Of a stretch of DNA of 64,000 bases, positions 1 through 11,378 are shown one piece after another; the first letter of the stretch is position 1; every line of letters begins with the position of its first letter. The translations under genes and the position numbers were made by a program. Source of the DNA: Diaporthe sp. PMI_573 (Eukaryota > Ascomycota > Sordariomycetes > Diaporthales > Diaporthaceae). The notes below the pieces were generated by a model. That model was not told the origin of the DNA and searched no databases. It saw nothing but the letters and a program-made list of their open reading frames with translations. The stretch lies in the NCBI GenBank assembly GCA_021399435.1, contig JAJTUP010000010.1, positions 1,302,001 through 1,366,000 of the forward strand, written 5' to 3'.

Positions 1-1514
1 AGAAGATATCTGGGGATCATGGCAAGGCCAGTCAAATCAGGCCAGATCAAGGACTCTCTAGTGCTGTCAGGTCATGTCAGCCAGCACACAGTGACAATTG
101 GGGAAGTGCCCTTGCATGCTCACCGTGCCCGACGCCCAATTTAGCTCAACTGACCCCCTTTTCCCCGTTCTTATTGGAACGGGCGCAGCACAGCCGAGTG
201 GACACAGTGGACACAGTGGACACAGTGACATGTGGGCAGGGACATGGCCAGTGTGGCCGGTCTTGGATACAATAGGAAAGTAGCTGCCTGTACACACGCA
301 CATGCAGGATCTTTGCCCTCAGCTCAGCTCAGCTCACCCTCACCCGGCTCTCTCTCATTACTGCCGCCGGTCCTCCTGCACCTCGGGAGGATTGTACCAC
401 CCGCTGCGACGGCGTCGCTGCACTCCCACGCCATCATCCCCGGTTGGATTGATTGGTGTCTTCTATTCGTCTCTCGGTTCCGCTTCGTTTCTTCAACCCT
501 CCTCTTCTCTGCCTCTTTCAACAACTCTCTTCTCTCTCTCTCTCTCTCTCAACCAGCACACCGTCGTCAACTTTTCTCAGCCCACCAGCCCTGTCAGCCT
601 GTGTGCCCTTGTCACTCTTGCCCGTGCCCCGCCCCTGCTTTCTTCCTTGAGAGCCCGCATTCTTTTGCAGGGACGACGCGTCTTCCCGCTACCAGGCATC
701 CCAGTCGAGGCCTGCCCACCCTGCTGTGCAGCAATTCCTCGACAACGACCAACGGACTGGACTGGACGGGGTATACTAATCCAGTATTGACCTGCCACCG
801 GGTACCTGACGGCCGATGACAGCGAGCCCTCGACACTTGGGAAGCTTAACTTGAACCACCAACCTGCGGCCCTCCTTGCTGATCTCAGATCCTGTCGTTC
901 CATCTCACACGGCACCACGCGCCCCGGCCTCCCATAAATGCCCGACTGTGACGCCACACCTTGAACGCTTTTCCACCCGGATCCACCTCACACGTCGTCC
1001 TGCAAGTCTATTCTCCGAGCCTAATCGATATTTAGACCGCCCGCCCGCCTCGCAAACCATCCTGCCTACGCAGTGGTCATTGTGCTGGACGCCCTCTGCC
1101 TTGAGATCCGCCAATTCCGGCTCCGATTACCAACCCGCCTTCCACCAGCGGCCCCATGATCGCCGTTGGCCACCGCCCGGCACAGGGAACGAGTGACGGA
1201 ACCTCTGGGAGCAGGACGCACACTGGGCCGGACCAGCTCGGCAGCGTTTTGCACTCGCACCTGCGTTGCGCCGGAACTCGCTTTTGAACTTGGACTTCGA
1301 ACCTGGTCTTCCGGGAGTCACGGGAGTGGAAGGAGCCTCAGTCACTCCTTCTACTTGTAGGACCTGACCAACCGCCGGTCGCTCCTGCACGCCCTGCCCA
1401 GCTCACGCACTCGTCTTGCCAGCCTTGTTGCATGTCCCATATATATGTGCACCGGCGTGCCCGTGTCTCTTGAGTTGCTAGTACTGTACCCAGTATCGAC
1501 TGCCATCAGCAAAC
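1..1514. other. Upstream region of the first gene, no gene seen
   Basis: This stretch holds no coding frame that I can support; the open frames are short, arginine/proline/serine-rich and change strand freely, which is typical of GC-rich fungal non-coding DNA. It contains a 9-bp direct repeat (AGTGGACAC, three exact copies at 197-223) and a CT dinucleotide tract near 530-550. Pyrimidine-rich blocks and a TATATAT stretch near 1439-1446 precede the ATG at 1515 and probably belong to the promoter and leader of that gene. The quasi-palindrome AGTACTGTAC lies at 1480-1489. Confidence 0.6.
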
Positions 1515-3230
1515 ATGTTTCTGCACGCCGGCGCGTCCCTACACGGCCACGAGTTCTCGGGAAACGGCCACCCTCCTCAGTCGCCCACACACAACCCCCT
1601 TCAACGGAAAAGACCCTATCTGCGATCAGCATTTCCAGCTCCTATACTCCGCTCCACGACGACGCCGCCTCACGGGAGCACATGGCCCCTGCCCCAGACT
1701 CCCAAGACGACGAGACCCGTGTCTGAAGTCTACGTGAGACCCGTCACCGATGTGCTCGGCGACCCTGCTCTCGCCCGGAGATCCGTCCCTGCTGCTCCTG
1801 TCGTCCGCTTCAAGGAGCCCGAGGCGCTTGAGTCCCCGAAATCTTCCATGACAGAAGATGAGCCATCCTTCTACGACTCCGACGCCTCGCAGACGTCCTC
1901 GACCGCCCGGCCAAGGCGGAGGAGAACCACCCCACGCAAGAGCAGCCGCTATCTCCTCGCCCTGCCGGCACCCAAGCGGGGTTCCAAGAAGCACCTCTTC
2001 AAGAACATCCGCCCGAGACTGCTATTCCAGCTCCAGGAGCTGCCTGCCAACCAGCGGCGGCCGCGCCCGGCGATCGATGTGTTTCCTGCGTCCCTCATAG
2101 CCGGGCCCTTGGTTACAGCTCGCTACATCAACCGCTTTCCCCGCATATTCGGGGTCAAAGGCGAGCTGGGCCCTCGTGACCTGATCCTGCTCAAGTCCGA
2201 GGACTACGACACCGGCCTAAGTGACTCTGAAGAGGAGGATGAGCACGCTGGGGGCCGCCGCGAGCCTCTTGCCATCTTGAGCCCGGTGAGGGGTCAGGAC
2301 TGTGACGAGATTGTGATGGAGGACGGCACTGTTTGGAGGGCGACTCCCGGTCCCAAGGGCAGCTACAACTTTGTCCACATCGACAAGCACGGCATCACGC
2401 AGACTGCGCGTTGGGCAAAGCGGAACCCCACCAGGAGTGTCTCAAACCCATCCGTGCAGACCCAGAAGAACGCAAACAGGCTCTCGTCACCCGCTGCTAC
2501 AGTGGCCAGCGACGGCGCATCTACCGCGGAACTCAGCGATTACACCTTCAGCCTCATCAACCCCCAGTCCAGGCGCCACCCCATCCTGGCCAAGCTCACA
2601 AATCTGACAATGGAGGTATTTGAGGACTTCACGACAGTATCGACATCACAGGGCCGCTTCCCGCCCTCTCGCCCTATGAGCTACAACTTCGATTCGGAGG
2701 GCGCCAAGTCCCCACCACCGTCTCCTTTCTCTGTTGATGAGCCCTCCACCGAGCGCCAGACCCAACCAGTGGACGAGAAGACCAAGCAGCTGATCAGGGT
2801 CACCGGTCTCTGGCTGGCCCTGCGACTCGGCGGAGCGGGCCCCGATTCTGCCGACACGAGTGAAACGAGCGCCGCTCTCCCGCGAGAACGGACCATTAGC
2901 ATCTCGTCATGCGCATCCCAAACGCTCAAAATGCCCAGGCGGTCGACTACAAGCAACATTAGCAGTGCCACGCCACCGGTGCAGTCTGGTCTCAGGAGGG
3001 CAGTCAGCACAGGTGCGGCCTTTATGCAGCGGCGGATGATGAAGCAGGCCCACTCCCAGTCAACCGAGGTGGGCAGCAACACGGTGGTTTCGCCGGACAA
3101 GCAGGCCGGCGTGCGAGGTTTCGCAGGCGAGCAGAGGGACGGTGAGAAGGAGACAGGTGCCGGCACAGGATGTACACCTGCACAAAAGCAGACACGGAGG
3201 GTGAGCTGGCTCAAGAAGCTTAAACACTAG
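1515..3230 (+). CDS. Conserved fungal protein of unknown function
   Basis: Single-exon frame of 571 residues. I do not recognise a named family. Seen in the sequence: a proline/serine-rich, probably disordered N-terminus; a basic segment RPRRRRTTPRKSSRYLL near residue 115; an ordered-looking core (about 140-290) with KNIRPRLLFQLQEL, an aliphatic stretch around VFPASLIAGP, then GPRDLILLKSEDYDTGLSDSEEEDE and WRATPGPKGSYNFVHIDK; a serine-rich C-terminal half; and a basic tail ending RRVSWLKKLKH. The ordered core, long uninterrupted frame and codon bias argue for a real gene. No signal peptide or membrane segment is evident. The chosen start is the first ATG of the frame; a later ATG at MTEDEPSFYDSD is possible. 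The acidic SDSEEEDE run and the many Ser-Pro sites suggest a phosphorylated regulatory protein, but that is inference. Confidence 0.75.
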   Translation: MFLHAGASLHGHEFSGNGHPPQSPTHNPLQRKRPYLRSAFPAPILRSTTTPPHGSTWPLPQTPKTTRPVSEVYVRPVTDVLGDPALARRSVPAAPVVRFKEPEALESPKSSMTEDEPSFYDSDASQTSSTARPRRRRTTPRKSSRYLLALPAPKRGSKKHLFKNIRPRLLFQLQELPANQRRPRPAIDVFPASLIAGPLVTARYINRFPRIFGVKGELGPRDLILLKSEDYDTGLSDSEEEDEHAGGRREPLAILSPVRGQDCDEIVMEDGTVWRATPGPKGSYNFVHIDKHGITQTARWAKRNPTRSVSNPSVQTQKNANRLSSPAATVASDGASTAELSDYTFSLINPQSRRHPILAKLTNLTMEVFEDFTTVSTSQGRFPPSRPMSYNFDSEGAKSPPPSPFSVDEPSTERQTQPVDEKTKQLIRVTGLWLALRLGGAGPDSADTSETSAALPRERTISISSCASQTLKMPRRSTTSNISSATPPVQSGLRRAVSTGAAFMQRRMMKQAHSQSTEVGSNTVVSPDKQAGVRGFAGEQRDGEKETGAGTGCTPAQKQTRRVSWLKKLKH

Positions 3231-4320
3231 GTGTGTTTGTGTGTGCAGCCTGCTCAAACCCAAGGAGAGGAAACCAAACTATGATACCAATACCCAATTG
3301 CATTCCGAGATACCTACAATTCACCAGCATGATTTGTCGAGGTTCCTTGCATTCTAATGATGAACTTTCAACTGTGGCTGTTGCTTGATAATTCGATGAC
3401 TGATGGATCCAAGGAGAACACGTGGTGTAAACCGCGGGCAGTCAATTCCTGATCTAGAGTACTGTACAGACGCACGCAGTGAACACACAGGACGAGAGCA
3501 GAAAGACAGTCATCCATCCCTAGACCCCCCGTGCTATGCTGCCAAGATTGCCATGGCTTGATGTAATGAGCCAGCTGCCCAGACAGTCCGGAAGACATGC
3601 ACAAAGAACTTGTAAAATTACAACGGCGGCATGCAGAACCTTGGTATCATAAGTAAGCACTCTTGCCTCTGCCCCATGACAAAATCACCCTGTGAACAAT
3701 CCTATTTTCCAACGCCGCCGGTTGAGGGGTTCCGTTGATTCAAGGAAACCATGAGATGCAAAACAAACAAGGTCATGAACAGGTGGAAATGCCCCTTGGG
3801 GTTTGGGGGCGGCAACTCGGCCTGATGGTGCTCATGCAATCGGTGAGAGGAGCTCGCAACAGCTTTGACAATGTACGAAGGGGGGTGCGCAGACAGATGT
3901 GAAAACTGGACAAAACAAGAAGCAATTCAAAATCAACAATTATGGTCGTATCTTGCTGCCGGCCTCGTACGCCGACGCGACCCGCATCGGTGACAACGGT
4001 GGTAAAGGTGATGCCAAAGGTGTAGATTGCTTCAGCTCGCCAATTGCAAGTTCTGCAAGGTCCCGCATTTCTTCAGCCTTTCCGTCGGTGGGCAGCTCTG
4101 GATCGGTACCGCTCTGTGGCTCCGTGCCGGTGGCGAGGACTTGAATCCCGTGGAACCCGGTGCATGGAGAGGCGAGGAAGCTGGTGCGAGAGCCCCAGCG
4201 GTCTGGTCCGGCTTCTTCTTGGCCTCCTCCCTCTGGAGTAGACAACTTCGATGGCTTCCAAACGGGCGACAGGTTCCAAACGTCAGCCCCCACCACTTCC
4301 GTCTGGACGTCTAGCCCCCT
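3231..4320. other. Convergent 3' flanks, no gene seen
   Basis: Region between two genes whose 3' ends face each other. It must hold both 3' untranslated regions and terminators. AGTACTGTAC occurs at 3458-3467. The open frames here (for example around 3900-4300 on both strands) show no domain and no splice logic. Confidence 0.6.
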
Positions 4321-5764
4321 TCAGGCACTGCCCGAATTCTCCGCCGCGGCTGGGCCCTTGCCCTTGGGCTCTGCCTCCTGCTTCGACATAAGCTCCGCAT
4401 CCGAGGGAGGTATGAATGTGGGGGGCACGTCGGGTACCTGGATGACAGGCTTGAGGTCTCGAGGGGTCAGGTCGGTGGGGTTGCCAGTGGCAACATCGAT
4501 GAGATCGTCTCCCTCAACCACGACCTCGCGGTTGACGATGCGGCGCATCAGGTCAGTGAAGGAAGAGCCGCGGAACTTCTCATTGTCGCTTGATACCATT
4601 GTGTTCAAGATGCGTGCAGCATACGACTGAAGTTCCATATCCTCCCGCCTCTTGTGGTTAAAACGATTCTTGGGATCCAGCTGCGACATGACTCCCGGGT
4701 CATTATCATTGTGCTTGGCATCCAACTTCTCGGCATGTTCGATCATGACTGCCTCATGGTCCTCGCGATCCTCGGGCCCGTGAGCAGCCACCCACTGATC
4801 CATCTCCTTCTCAAATTCTTGGTCGTAAGCAGCGAATGCCGCACCGAGGGCTTCCTCTGTGTTGGCTGCCAAGGCTAGGTTCTGAGGATAGTGGCTGAAT
4901 GGCAAGCCATTCGCCCCAGCCTGAGCGGTGCCTGGGGCAGAATAACCATGTGGAGCAACCAGGTCTTCCTGCGCTGGCTGATCTGTAGAGAGATGTTGGC
5001 CACCCTGCGCTGCGAGGCCGGCTTGACCGAAGCCCGGCAAGAATCCCGGAGGAGCATGGGCGGGCATCATTTGAGGAGGGCCATAGGGAGCAGCGACATT
5101 GCCTTGCATCATTGGCTGACCGTTGGGATAGTGGTAGCCACCATGTGTTGCAAAGCCGGGTTGACCATAGCCTGAAGCGGCGATGGGCATCACGTGCATG
5201 GGATTCAAGCGCAAGGCTCCCATCCCTTGACTCAAAGACGTTTCCTCTTGCGCACGCCGGAAGTCATCGACCCAGGAAGTATTGGCCGCCTGTAGAGCTG
5301 CACTTGGGTGCTGATGGTCGATTCCGCCTCGGCGCGCAGGGATGGGAGGGTTGACATGGTTCTCAAGATCGATTTGGTCCCTGCCGTCCAAGGGGATGTC
5401 TACGCGGCCACGGTAGCGATGCTGGTACTGCATCCAGAGAAACGGGTTGTGATTGGGGTTGCCTGACGGTTTGACAAGGGCCGGAGCGGCGGCACTGGCC
5501 TGAGGATTGGGCTGAGGCGAGGCACCGGTGAATTTGGCGAAAGAGGCATCCCCAGCAGCTGTGTTGAATGAGCCTTGGGTAGTTGATCGGAAAGACTATA
5601 CAGGTCAGGTTCGCTCGCCACAAGAGGGGTCTTGAGGTGCAACTTACCCCAGCGGCAGAGGCAGGAGAGCCCGCGACACGGTCCTGCTGAAGGGTACGAT
5701 CACGGTCGAGATGCCCAAGCAAGCCCTTGGTCGGGGCGGAGGGTCCACAGACGTTGTCCGACAT
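4321..5764 (-). CDS. PEX20: Peroxin 20, PTS2 import co-receptor
   Basis: Two exons on the minus strand: 5764-5648 (39 codons) and 5595-4321, with an intron of 52 nt (5596-5647, GTAAGT...TATAG); 463 residues. The protein starts MSDNVCGPS, with the N-terminal cysteine that in Pex20/Pex5 receptors is mono-ubiquitinated for recycling, followed by GLLGHLDRDRTLQQDR, the conserved Pex20 N-terminus. A WxxxF motif of the type that binds Pex14/Pex13 is present (SWVDDF, Trp near residue 147), and a conserved C-terminal half (about 280-400, RILNTMVSSDNEKFRGSSF) matches the Pex7-binding region. In filamentous fungi Pex20 works with Pex7 to carry PTS2 proteins from cytosol to the peroxisome matrix. The long Gly/Pro/Gln-rich middle is usual for the family. 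It is divergent from SEC13, about 1.1 kb away. Confidence 0.9.
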
Positions 5765-6842
5765 GCTGACGACGGTGACTGAGACTTGGTGATGATGAGT
5801 TGTTGATGAGTACTCAGTTGGTGGTTGTGTCTTGGTGTGTGCGATGTCTGACAGTGAGATACTGAGATTTGAATCGAATTGCGGTGAGAAGCAACCACAA
5901 GGACGGGCGGTTGAAGGATGGAAAGCCGCAGTAAAACCGTGTCGAAGTTGAAAGTCGTCCTCAAGACAACTTATCCAAGTCCTGAGTTGAAGTAGGACAG
6001 CTCTGAACAATGGGAACGGGTGTCTATTGTCTATTTTCCACACACGTTTTACCGCCCATTAAAATCGGACGAGGAGAATGAGAGGTTGCAGTTTTGAGAG
6101 CACTGGCTTTCGAGTGTAAATGTTTCTGGTTTGTGAGGAGGGCACTCATTCATCCACGGCGAGTGAGTAAGAACGTCTAGGGAACTGCTCTCAACCGGGT
6201 GGCTGACAGACTGACTGGAGGCTCTGAGAGCAAGCCCATGGATGCTCTGTGTGTCCCTGTCAACGTTCCAAGGGGGTGATCTAACAAGGGGAAAGAAAAT
6301 GATCGTTTCGAGGCCGGACTATCATCATGGCGGTCTATGTGGTAGAAAGAAGTTATGCCTATGTGGGCGGGCAGTCGAAGGAGGCAAATACCGAAAGCCA
6401 GGAGCCGAGGCAAAGGCACCAAGCATGGCATGGGAGAGGTACCTCGAGAACTCCGTAGACTACTGTGTACCTACCTGCCCAGGCCGTGCCGTGCAGTGGC
6501 AGGGGTTGGATGCTTACATACACAGCATGCAAGGGTGGACCCTCCCTTTGACGTCGTCCTGTCCGGTGGAGGAGGGTACCTAGGTACCACTGGGCGGTAC
6601 CTAGAAGCTTACCGTGGTGGATGGAGAGTTGATTGACCTGCTTGGTTTAATGGACAGGACAGCACGTCGCGAAACCTCCCACCTCCCCAGACCGTCCACC
6701 GCGATCACCAACTTGCTGTCATCTTCTCCAGCCCTTCTGCCAAATCGAAACCCCCATTGAGACACCCAGACTTTCCCCACATTTCTCCTGCAAGACCATT
6801 CGATCGTCCTGTCCTCGCGAGTGTTGTCTACCACCCGCCACA
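5765..6842. promoter_or_regulatory. Divergent PEX20/SEC13 intergenic region with TACCTAGGTA palindrome
   Basis: Shared upstream region of two divergently transcribed housekeeping genes. It carries the perfect 14-bp palindrome GGTACCTAGGTACC at 6575-6588 and a partial copy GGTACCTAGA at 6596-6605, plus GAGGTACCTC near 6431. The same core recurs in other upstream regions of this window. No open frame here resembles a gene. Whether the palindrome is a protein binding site is not known from sequence. Confidence 0.5.
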
Positions 6843-7983
6843 ATGGTGCGTAGTGCTGTTTCCACGCTACCTCTGCTCTGCGTTGAGTTGCGATCCTGAC
6901 CATAGCCACCACAGGCGACCCAAGTCATTTCAAACCCCGGCCATGACGACATGATAGTATGTCCTACCTCGCACCCCAGAGGCCACAACCACGGCCCTCT
7001 TGCCGAGCTCAACCTGACCCATCTCGCCTCCTAGCACGATGCCGTCCTCGACTACTACGGACGACGACTCGCGACATGTTCATCAGACCGCACAATCAAG
7101 ATCTTTGAAATCGAGGGCGAGTCCCAGCGATTGACCGAGACACTCAAGGGGTGAGTTTGGCACGTTTCCGTGTCCAGTCATACGGCGCAGGCAGGGCACG
7201 GCTCGTCACAGACGACTGACACGCCCGCACAACAGACACGAGGGCGCAGTGTGGTGTGTGTCCTGGGCCCATCCTAAATACGGCAATATCCTCGCCTCCT
7301 CAGGCTACGACGGCAAGGTCTTCATCTGGCGGGAGCAGCAGGGCGCCTGGCAGAAGATCTTCGACTTTGCCCTGCACAAGGCCTCGGTCAACATCGTCTC
7401 GTGGTCGCCCCACGAGTCCGGCTGCCTACTGGCCTGTGCCTCCTCCGACGGCAACGTCTCGGTCCTCGAGTTCAAGGACAACAGCTTCGAGCACACCACC
7501 TTCCCCGCCCACGGCCTGGGCGTCAACTCTGTGTCGTGGGCGCCGGCCACCACCCCAGGCTCAATGGTGTCGAGCGCCCCCGGCCCCGGCGCCACGGGCA
7601 ACCGCCGCTTTGTGTCGGGCGGCTGCGACAACCTGCTCAAGATCTGGGTCTTCGACCCCGCCGACAACAGCTACAAGCCCGAGCGCGAGCCGCTCTCGGG
7701 CCACACCGACTGGGTCAGGGACGTGGCCTGGAGCCCTACGGTGCTGCAGAAGAGCTACATCGCGAGCGCATCGCAGGACAAGACGGTGCGCATCTGGACG
7801 TCGGACCCTGCGAGCCCCGGCCAGTGGAACTCCAAGGTCCTCAACTTCGACGCCCCCGTCTGGCGCGTGAGCTGGTCCCTCAGCGGTAACGTTCTCGCCG
7901 TTAGTGGAAGCGACAACAAGGTCACGCTGTGGAAGGAGAACCTGCGGGGCGAGTGGGACATTGTAAAGACACTGGAGGAGTAA
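6843..7983 (+). CDS. SEC13: SEC13, WD40 subunit of COPII coat and nuclear pore
   Basis: Four exons: 6843-6845 (the ATG alone), 6915-6956, 7035-7150 and 7236-7983; 302 residues, the usual SEC13 length. The assembled N-terminus runs [20 protein letters not shown], which is the diagnostic SEC13 start, followed by [20 protein letters not shown] and six WD40-type blades, for example [38 protein letters not shown] and [14 protein letters not shown]13 pairs with SEC31 to form the outer cage of COPII vesicles leaving the ER, and with NUP145C/NUP85-type partners in the nuclear pore Y-complex. All introns have GT-AG ends (GTGCGT, GTATGT, GTGAGT donors). The first coding exon consists only of the start codon, which a simple ORF search misses. 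Confidence 0.97.
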
Positions 7984-8247
7984 GCCGAGAGGCTGCAAGG
8001 CGTTTGGGATTCAACGGTCGGCTATGATAAACAAAAAAAGGAAGAGGGACAAGTCTCATAATATCAGCCTGCTTGACTCCGCGACCGTGCTTCGATACCA
8101 TTTCCATACATTAAGCTCCGGCTGAGTTCTGCCTTACAAGAAGGACCAGGTCTATGATCCCATGAATTCCCACAACGAGCCACGTTGACATTTCCGAGGG
8201 CGCCGTGCAATCCGGCAGGATGGCTACATGAGCAGGAGCTTGTACGC

Positions 8248-9992
8248 CTATGCCACGGTGAAGAACACCCCGCAGACCATCGACAGCGCAACAGCCAGGC
8301 CCGTCAGGAAGATGACTTCCTCACCCGGCCGATTCCTACTCGACCGCCGCGCAAGGTTCGGGCTCGACGTCGGCGTGACCAGCGTGCCGGTTCCGGAGCC
8401 CGTACCTGTCCCTGTCTCCGTGCCACCGGTCGCGGACATCTCGGACCGCTGCAGCACATAGACCTCGCCCGTCGAGTCCGAGCTCATGAAGAGCCGGCCC
8501 TGGGCGTCCCAGGCGAGCCCGACGGGGCGGAAGCACGAGTCTGGGCACTTTGAAAGGTTGGCGTTGCTGAGCACGTCGGCCGTGGCGCTGTTGCTGTCAG
8601 ACTGGGCGACGGGCGCCCCCGTGTTGCCGTCGAACTGTACGCTCGACAGCACGTAGCCCGCGGGGTCTGTGCGGTCCCACGAGCCGTGGAAGGTGATGTA
8701 TGCTGTCGTGCCGTTGCTATCGAAGACCATATCCAAGGGTGCTGTGTGAGCCTGATTATCGCCCGTTAGCGTCGCTCACTGCTGGTTGGACTCTTTTACT
8801 TTGGATGCACTTACTTGGAATGTTAGCCGCGGTGGGACACGATCCTGGGCGCAAGTAGTATCGTTGAGCGTGTCGCTAGGGTTGAGCGTAAACTGGCTAC
8901 CAACGGTCATGTTGCCCTTGTCCGGGAAGCCATCGATGCCCCAGAGGGCAAAACAGTCCGGATAGCCGTAATTGCCGTCCTGATCCTCCGTAGAGTCGTT
9001 TAGGAATCCGTGGTAGTTCATCTCCTCACCGGGGTTGTCTTGATGGATATCAGTTCCGGTTCTTTCGATCTGATCCGCAGAGTTCTCGACTAGTCTCCGT
9101 CAGAAAGTCTTGTCCGGGTGGAAGAAGGGAGTAATACACAAAAGGCCTACCGCTGTATATTCCGCCCGTGACTGGGTGCTCAGCAACCCCAACGCTGTTC
9201 CTCAGGCCCCAGCCCATGAGTCTACCCTCAGATGGGTAGTCATAAGGTCGCCCGCTAGGCAAGTTGCCAATGTCGAAGGCTCGGATCTGTGAGATTCCGG
9301 AGTCGAGCTGAGCGGCACCAAAGTCCATGTTTTCAGCACTTCCACGAGAGACCAACAAGGTGTTATCGGCCTTTCGGGACAGCAATAACGTCCGTGATAC
9401 ATGCTGAGATTTGATCAGCCAATGAAGAAGGGGAAGGGAACAAGACAGGGACGGGCTTACTCCTGAATTGCTCATGTTGGTCACGAGCGTCTCGCTGTCC
9501 CCCACAGTGCCAGCAGCAGCATCATAGGGCCAACGATATACCTCATTCGAGGTTGAAGCATACAAGGTGCGTCCGTCGGCCGACAGTTGAACAGCGTGGT
9601 TCAGCTAAGCAGGCAAAGTCGTCAGCAACATGGTCTGACCTCTCACAATTTTTTGGACCGAGGATGCGCACATCCGAGTTCTCAACGATAGTCGAGGTCT
9701 CGTTGACAGCAAGACAGGTCCCGCCATCATCAGTCAGTGTCATGCGGACGATGCCAGACCCCTGCTGGACAGCGAGCAATGCTCCGTTCTGGTCAAAGGT
9801 GATACCCCGTGGTTTGTCCAGGCCGGTGGCGATCAGCTGGGCGGTCCATCCGGAGCCAACGACGGGGGCGTCATACGAGGGGGTGAGGACCGTCGGGCAA
9901 GCACCAGCAGCCGAGGTGGTGGACTGCGCAGCACCGAAGGTGGCATACCCAAACAGAGCTGCGAAAGCAGGGAGCAGAGTGTAAGCCTTCAT
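8248..9992 (-). CDS. Secreted PQQ-type sugar (sorbosone/pyranose) dehydrogenase-like protein
   Basis: Five exons on the minus strand: 9992-9672, 9604-9461, 9403-9151, 9089-8815, 8751-8248; 498 residues, every junction GT-AG and in frame. It starts with a clear signal peptide (MKAYTLLPAFAALFGYATFG, cleavage likely just after AAQ). The body shows the beta-propeller signatures of the glucose/sorbosone dehydrogenase superfamily: ATGLDKPRGITFDQNGALL, LNHAVQLSADGRTLYAS, GRLMGWGLRNSVGVAEHP, a calcium/PQQ-pocket-like DGNYGYPDCFALWG and ITFHGSWDRTDPAGY. Fungal relatives include the PQQ-dependent pyranose dehydrogenases (CAZy AA12), which oxidise sugars outside the cell and can feed electrons to lytic polysaccharide monooxygenases. 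The C-terminus is Ser/Thr/Gly-rich and ends in a hydrophobic stretch (VIFLTGLAVALSMVCGVFF), indicating GPI or membrane anchoring. Substrate is not predictable. Confidence 0.82.
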
Positions 9993-11378
9993 CTTGATGT
10001 TTGGAGTTGACTGGGGCCAAAGGAATTCAATGCGGATGAATGGTTGAGAGGTTGATACGGCCTTTGCAAAGCAGTTATTTCTCTTCGAGGAACGAGGAAG
10101 CTGGTCTGGACACTCGTCCCAGTTTGCTCCCGGGTGACTGGATGGATCTGACGGCCGGGACAGCGTCCAGAATATGTAATACAGCAATTGAGCGCTGGGC
10201 AGTTGCCGAGAAGGAGGAGACCAGGGTTGGTTGAGATATCTCAGGCTCTCTCCCCTCTCTTGGTCCGTCCTTGTACGGCAGGGACCTGGTTTGGAATCGA
10301 CAATCGCATGCAGTGCGTGTCTTGGCCGAGGAGCGAGAACTTTGTGCTTGGTGTATCTATGCTGAACAAGTCCCTCACGCTCGCTCATCTGTGGCATGTA
10401 TGTGCCCAACAACCCCTCTTGTTATATAGAGGCGGGCGAGGTATAAAACCGCCCAGCAACGAACAGCCAGAAAAGATCTAGCTCTTCTTGGTGGCGTCAT
10501 GCTTGGGATCCCGGACGCGTACACTCCCATGTGCTGTAGCAGTCCGCGCAGATCTTGAAACCCATGCCAAGTGAGGTTGCCGTCGATCCCAAGCCTGCGC
10601 TAAGACACGGGGAATCCCACGCCCTATAGGTGGTGTCTCCAGATACATACAGTAAAGATGTATCATGTTTATTCATCTACGTGAGATATCAAGCACATAA
10701 AAGCATTCGCACGAATAGCTTCAGGATTACTGCTAGATGATAGTCTATCCTACTGCCCAAAGCTCGGTGTCTACGCCACCTCATACTTGCCCGTTTCGAA
10801 ACAACCTTTGGATGTGCCAGGTGTGGATCGGCTGTGCTCTCCTTGGATGCATCGTCCTGTGTTTGTAGGCTAACCCCCAGGACATCAACTCGTGGGCCAG
10901 TCGGCTCTCTCCAGTTGCTGACAGCGAGTCTTGGTCCCTGATGTCATCACCCAATCCGAGAATGGGCTTTCCGACAGCCGCAAGCCGAATTACTCCGCCT
11001 CGGATACGTGCACTCTAGCTGCGAGACCCGCTGGCCAAGGCTTCAGTCGCCTCATGATTTGGCTACCCAATCTCTGTCTCGCCGTCAGCTTGGCGACTAC
11101 CCGACACTTGTTACAGTAAGCAGCATAGGCAATAGTGACATACGAAGGACAGAAGATGGTGGTATCCGTGTTATGCTCTTGACCATGACAATAGAATAAA
11201 GAAAAAAGAACAGTCCGCCACTCCCACACAGGCTGTCGAGCCCAATTATATACGTTGGTATCTGAAAAGCAAAGGCTCGCCAGGCCCCTGCATGCCCCTC
11301 CTCCTCTTGTGCTATTCCCCCAAATGATCAGACGCTTCATGCTCTTATTTTGGAACGCTCACCCTCGTGGCCCGGAAA
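9993..11378. other. Intergenic region, no gene seen
   Basis: Holds the promoter of the sugar dehydrogenase (minus strand) on its left and the 3' flank of the WHI2-like gene on its right. The part around 10660-11340 is less GC-rich than the genes. Open frames here lack domains or plausible splicing. Nothing else recognised. Confidence 0.55.

Noticed and set aside
9605..9658. Alternative donor GTGAGA in exon 1 of the sugar dehydrogenase
   Set aside because: It would leave the wrong phase; the GTGCGC donor at 9671 keeps the frame and restores the conserved LNHAVQLSADG strand.
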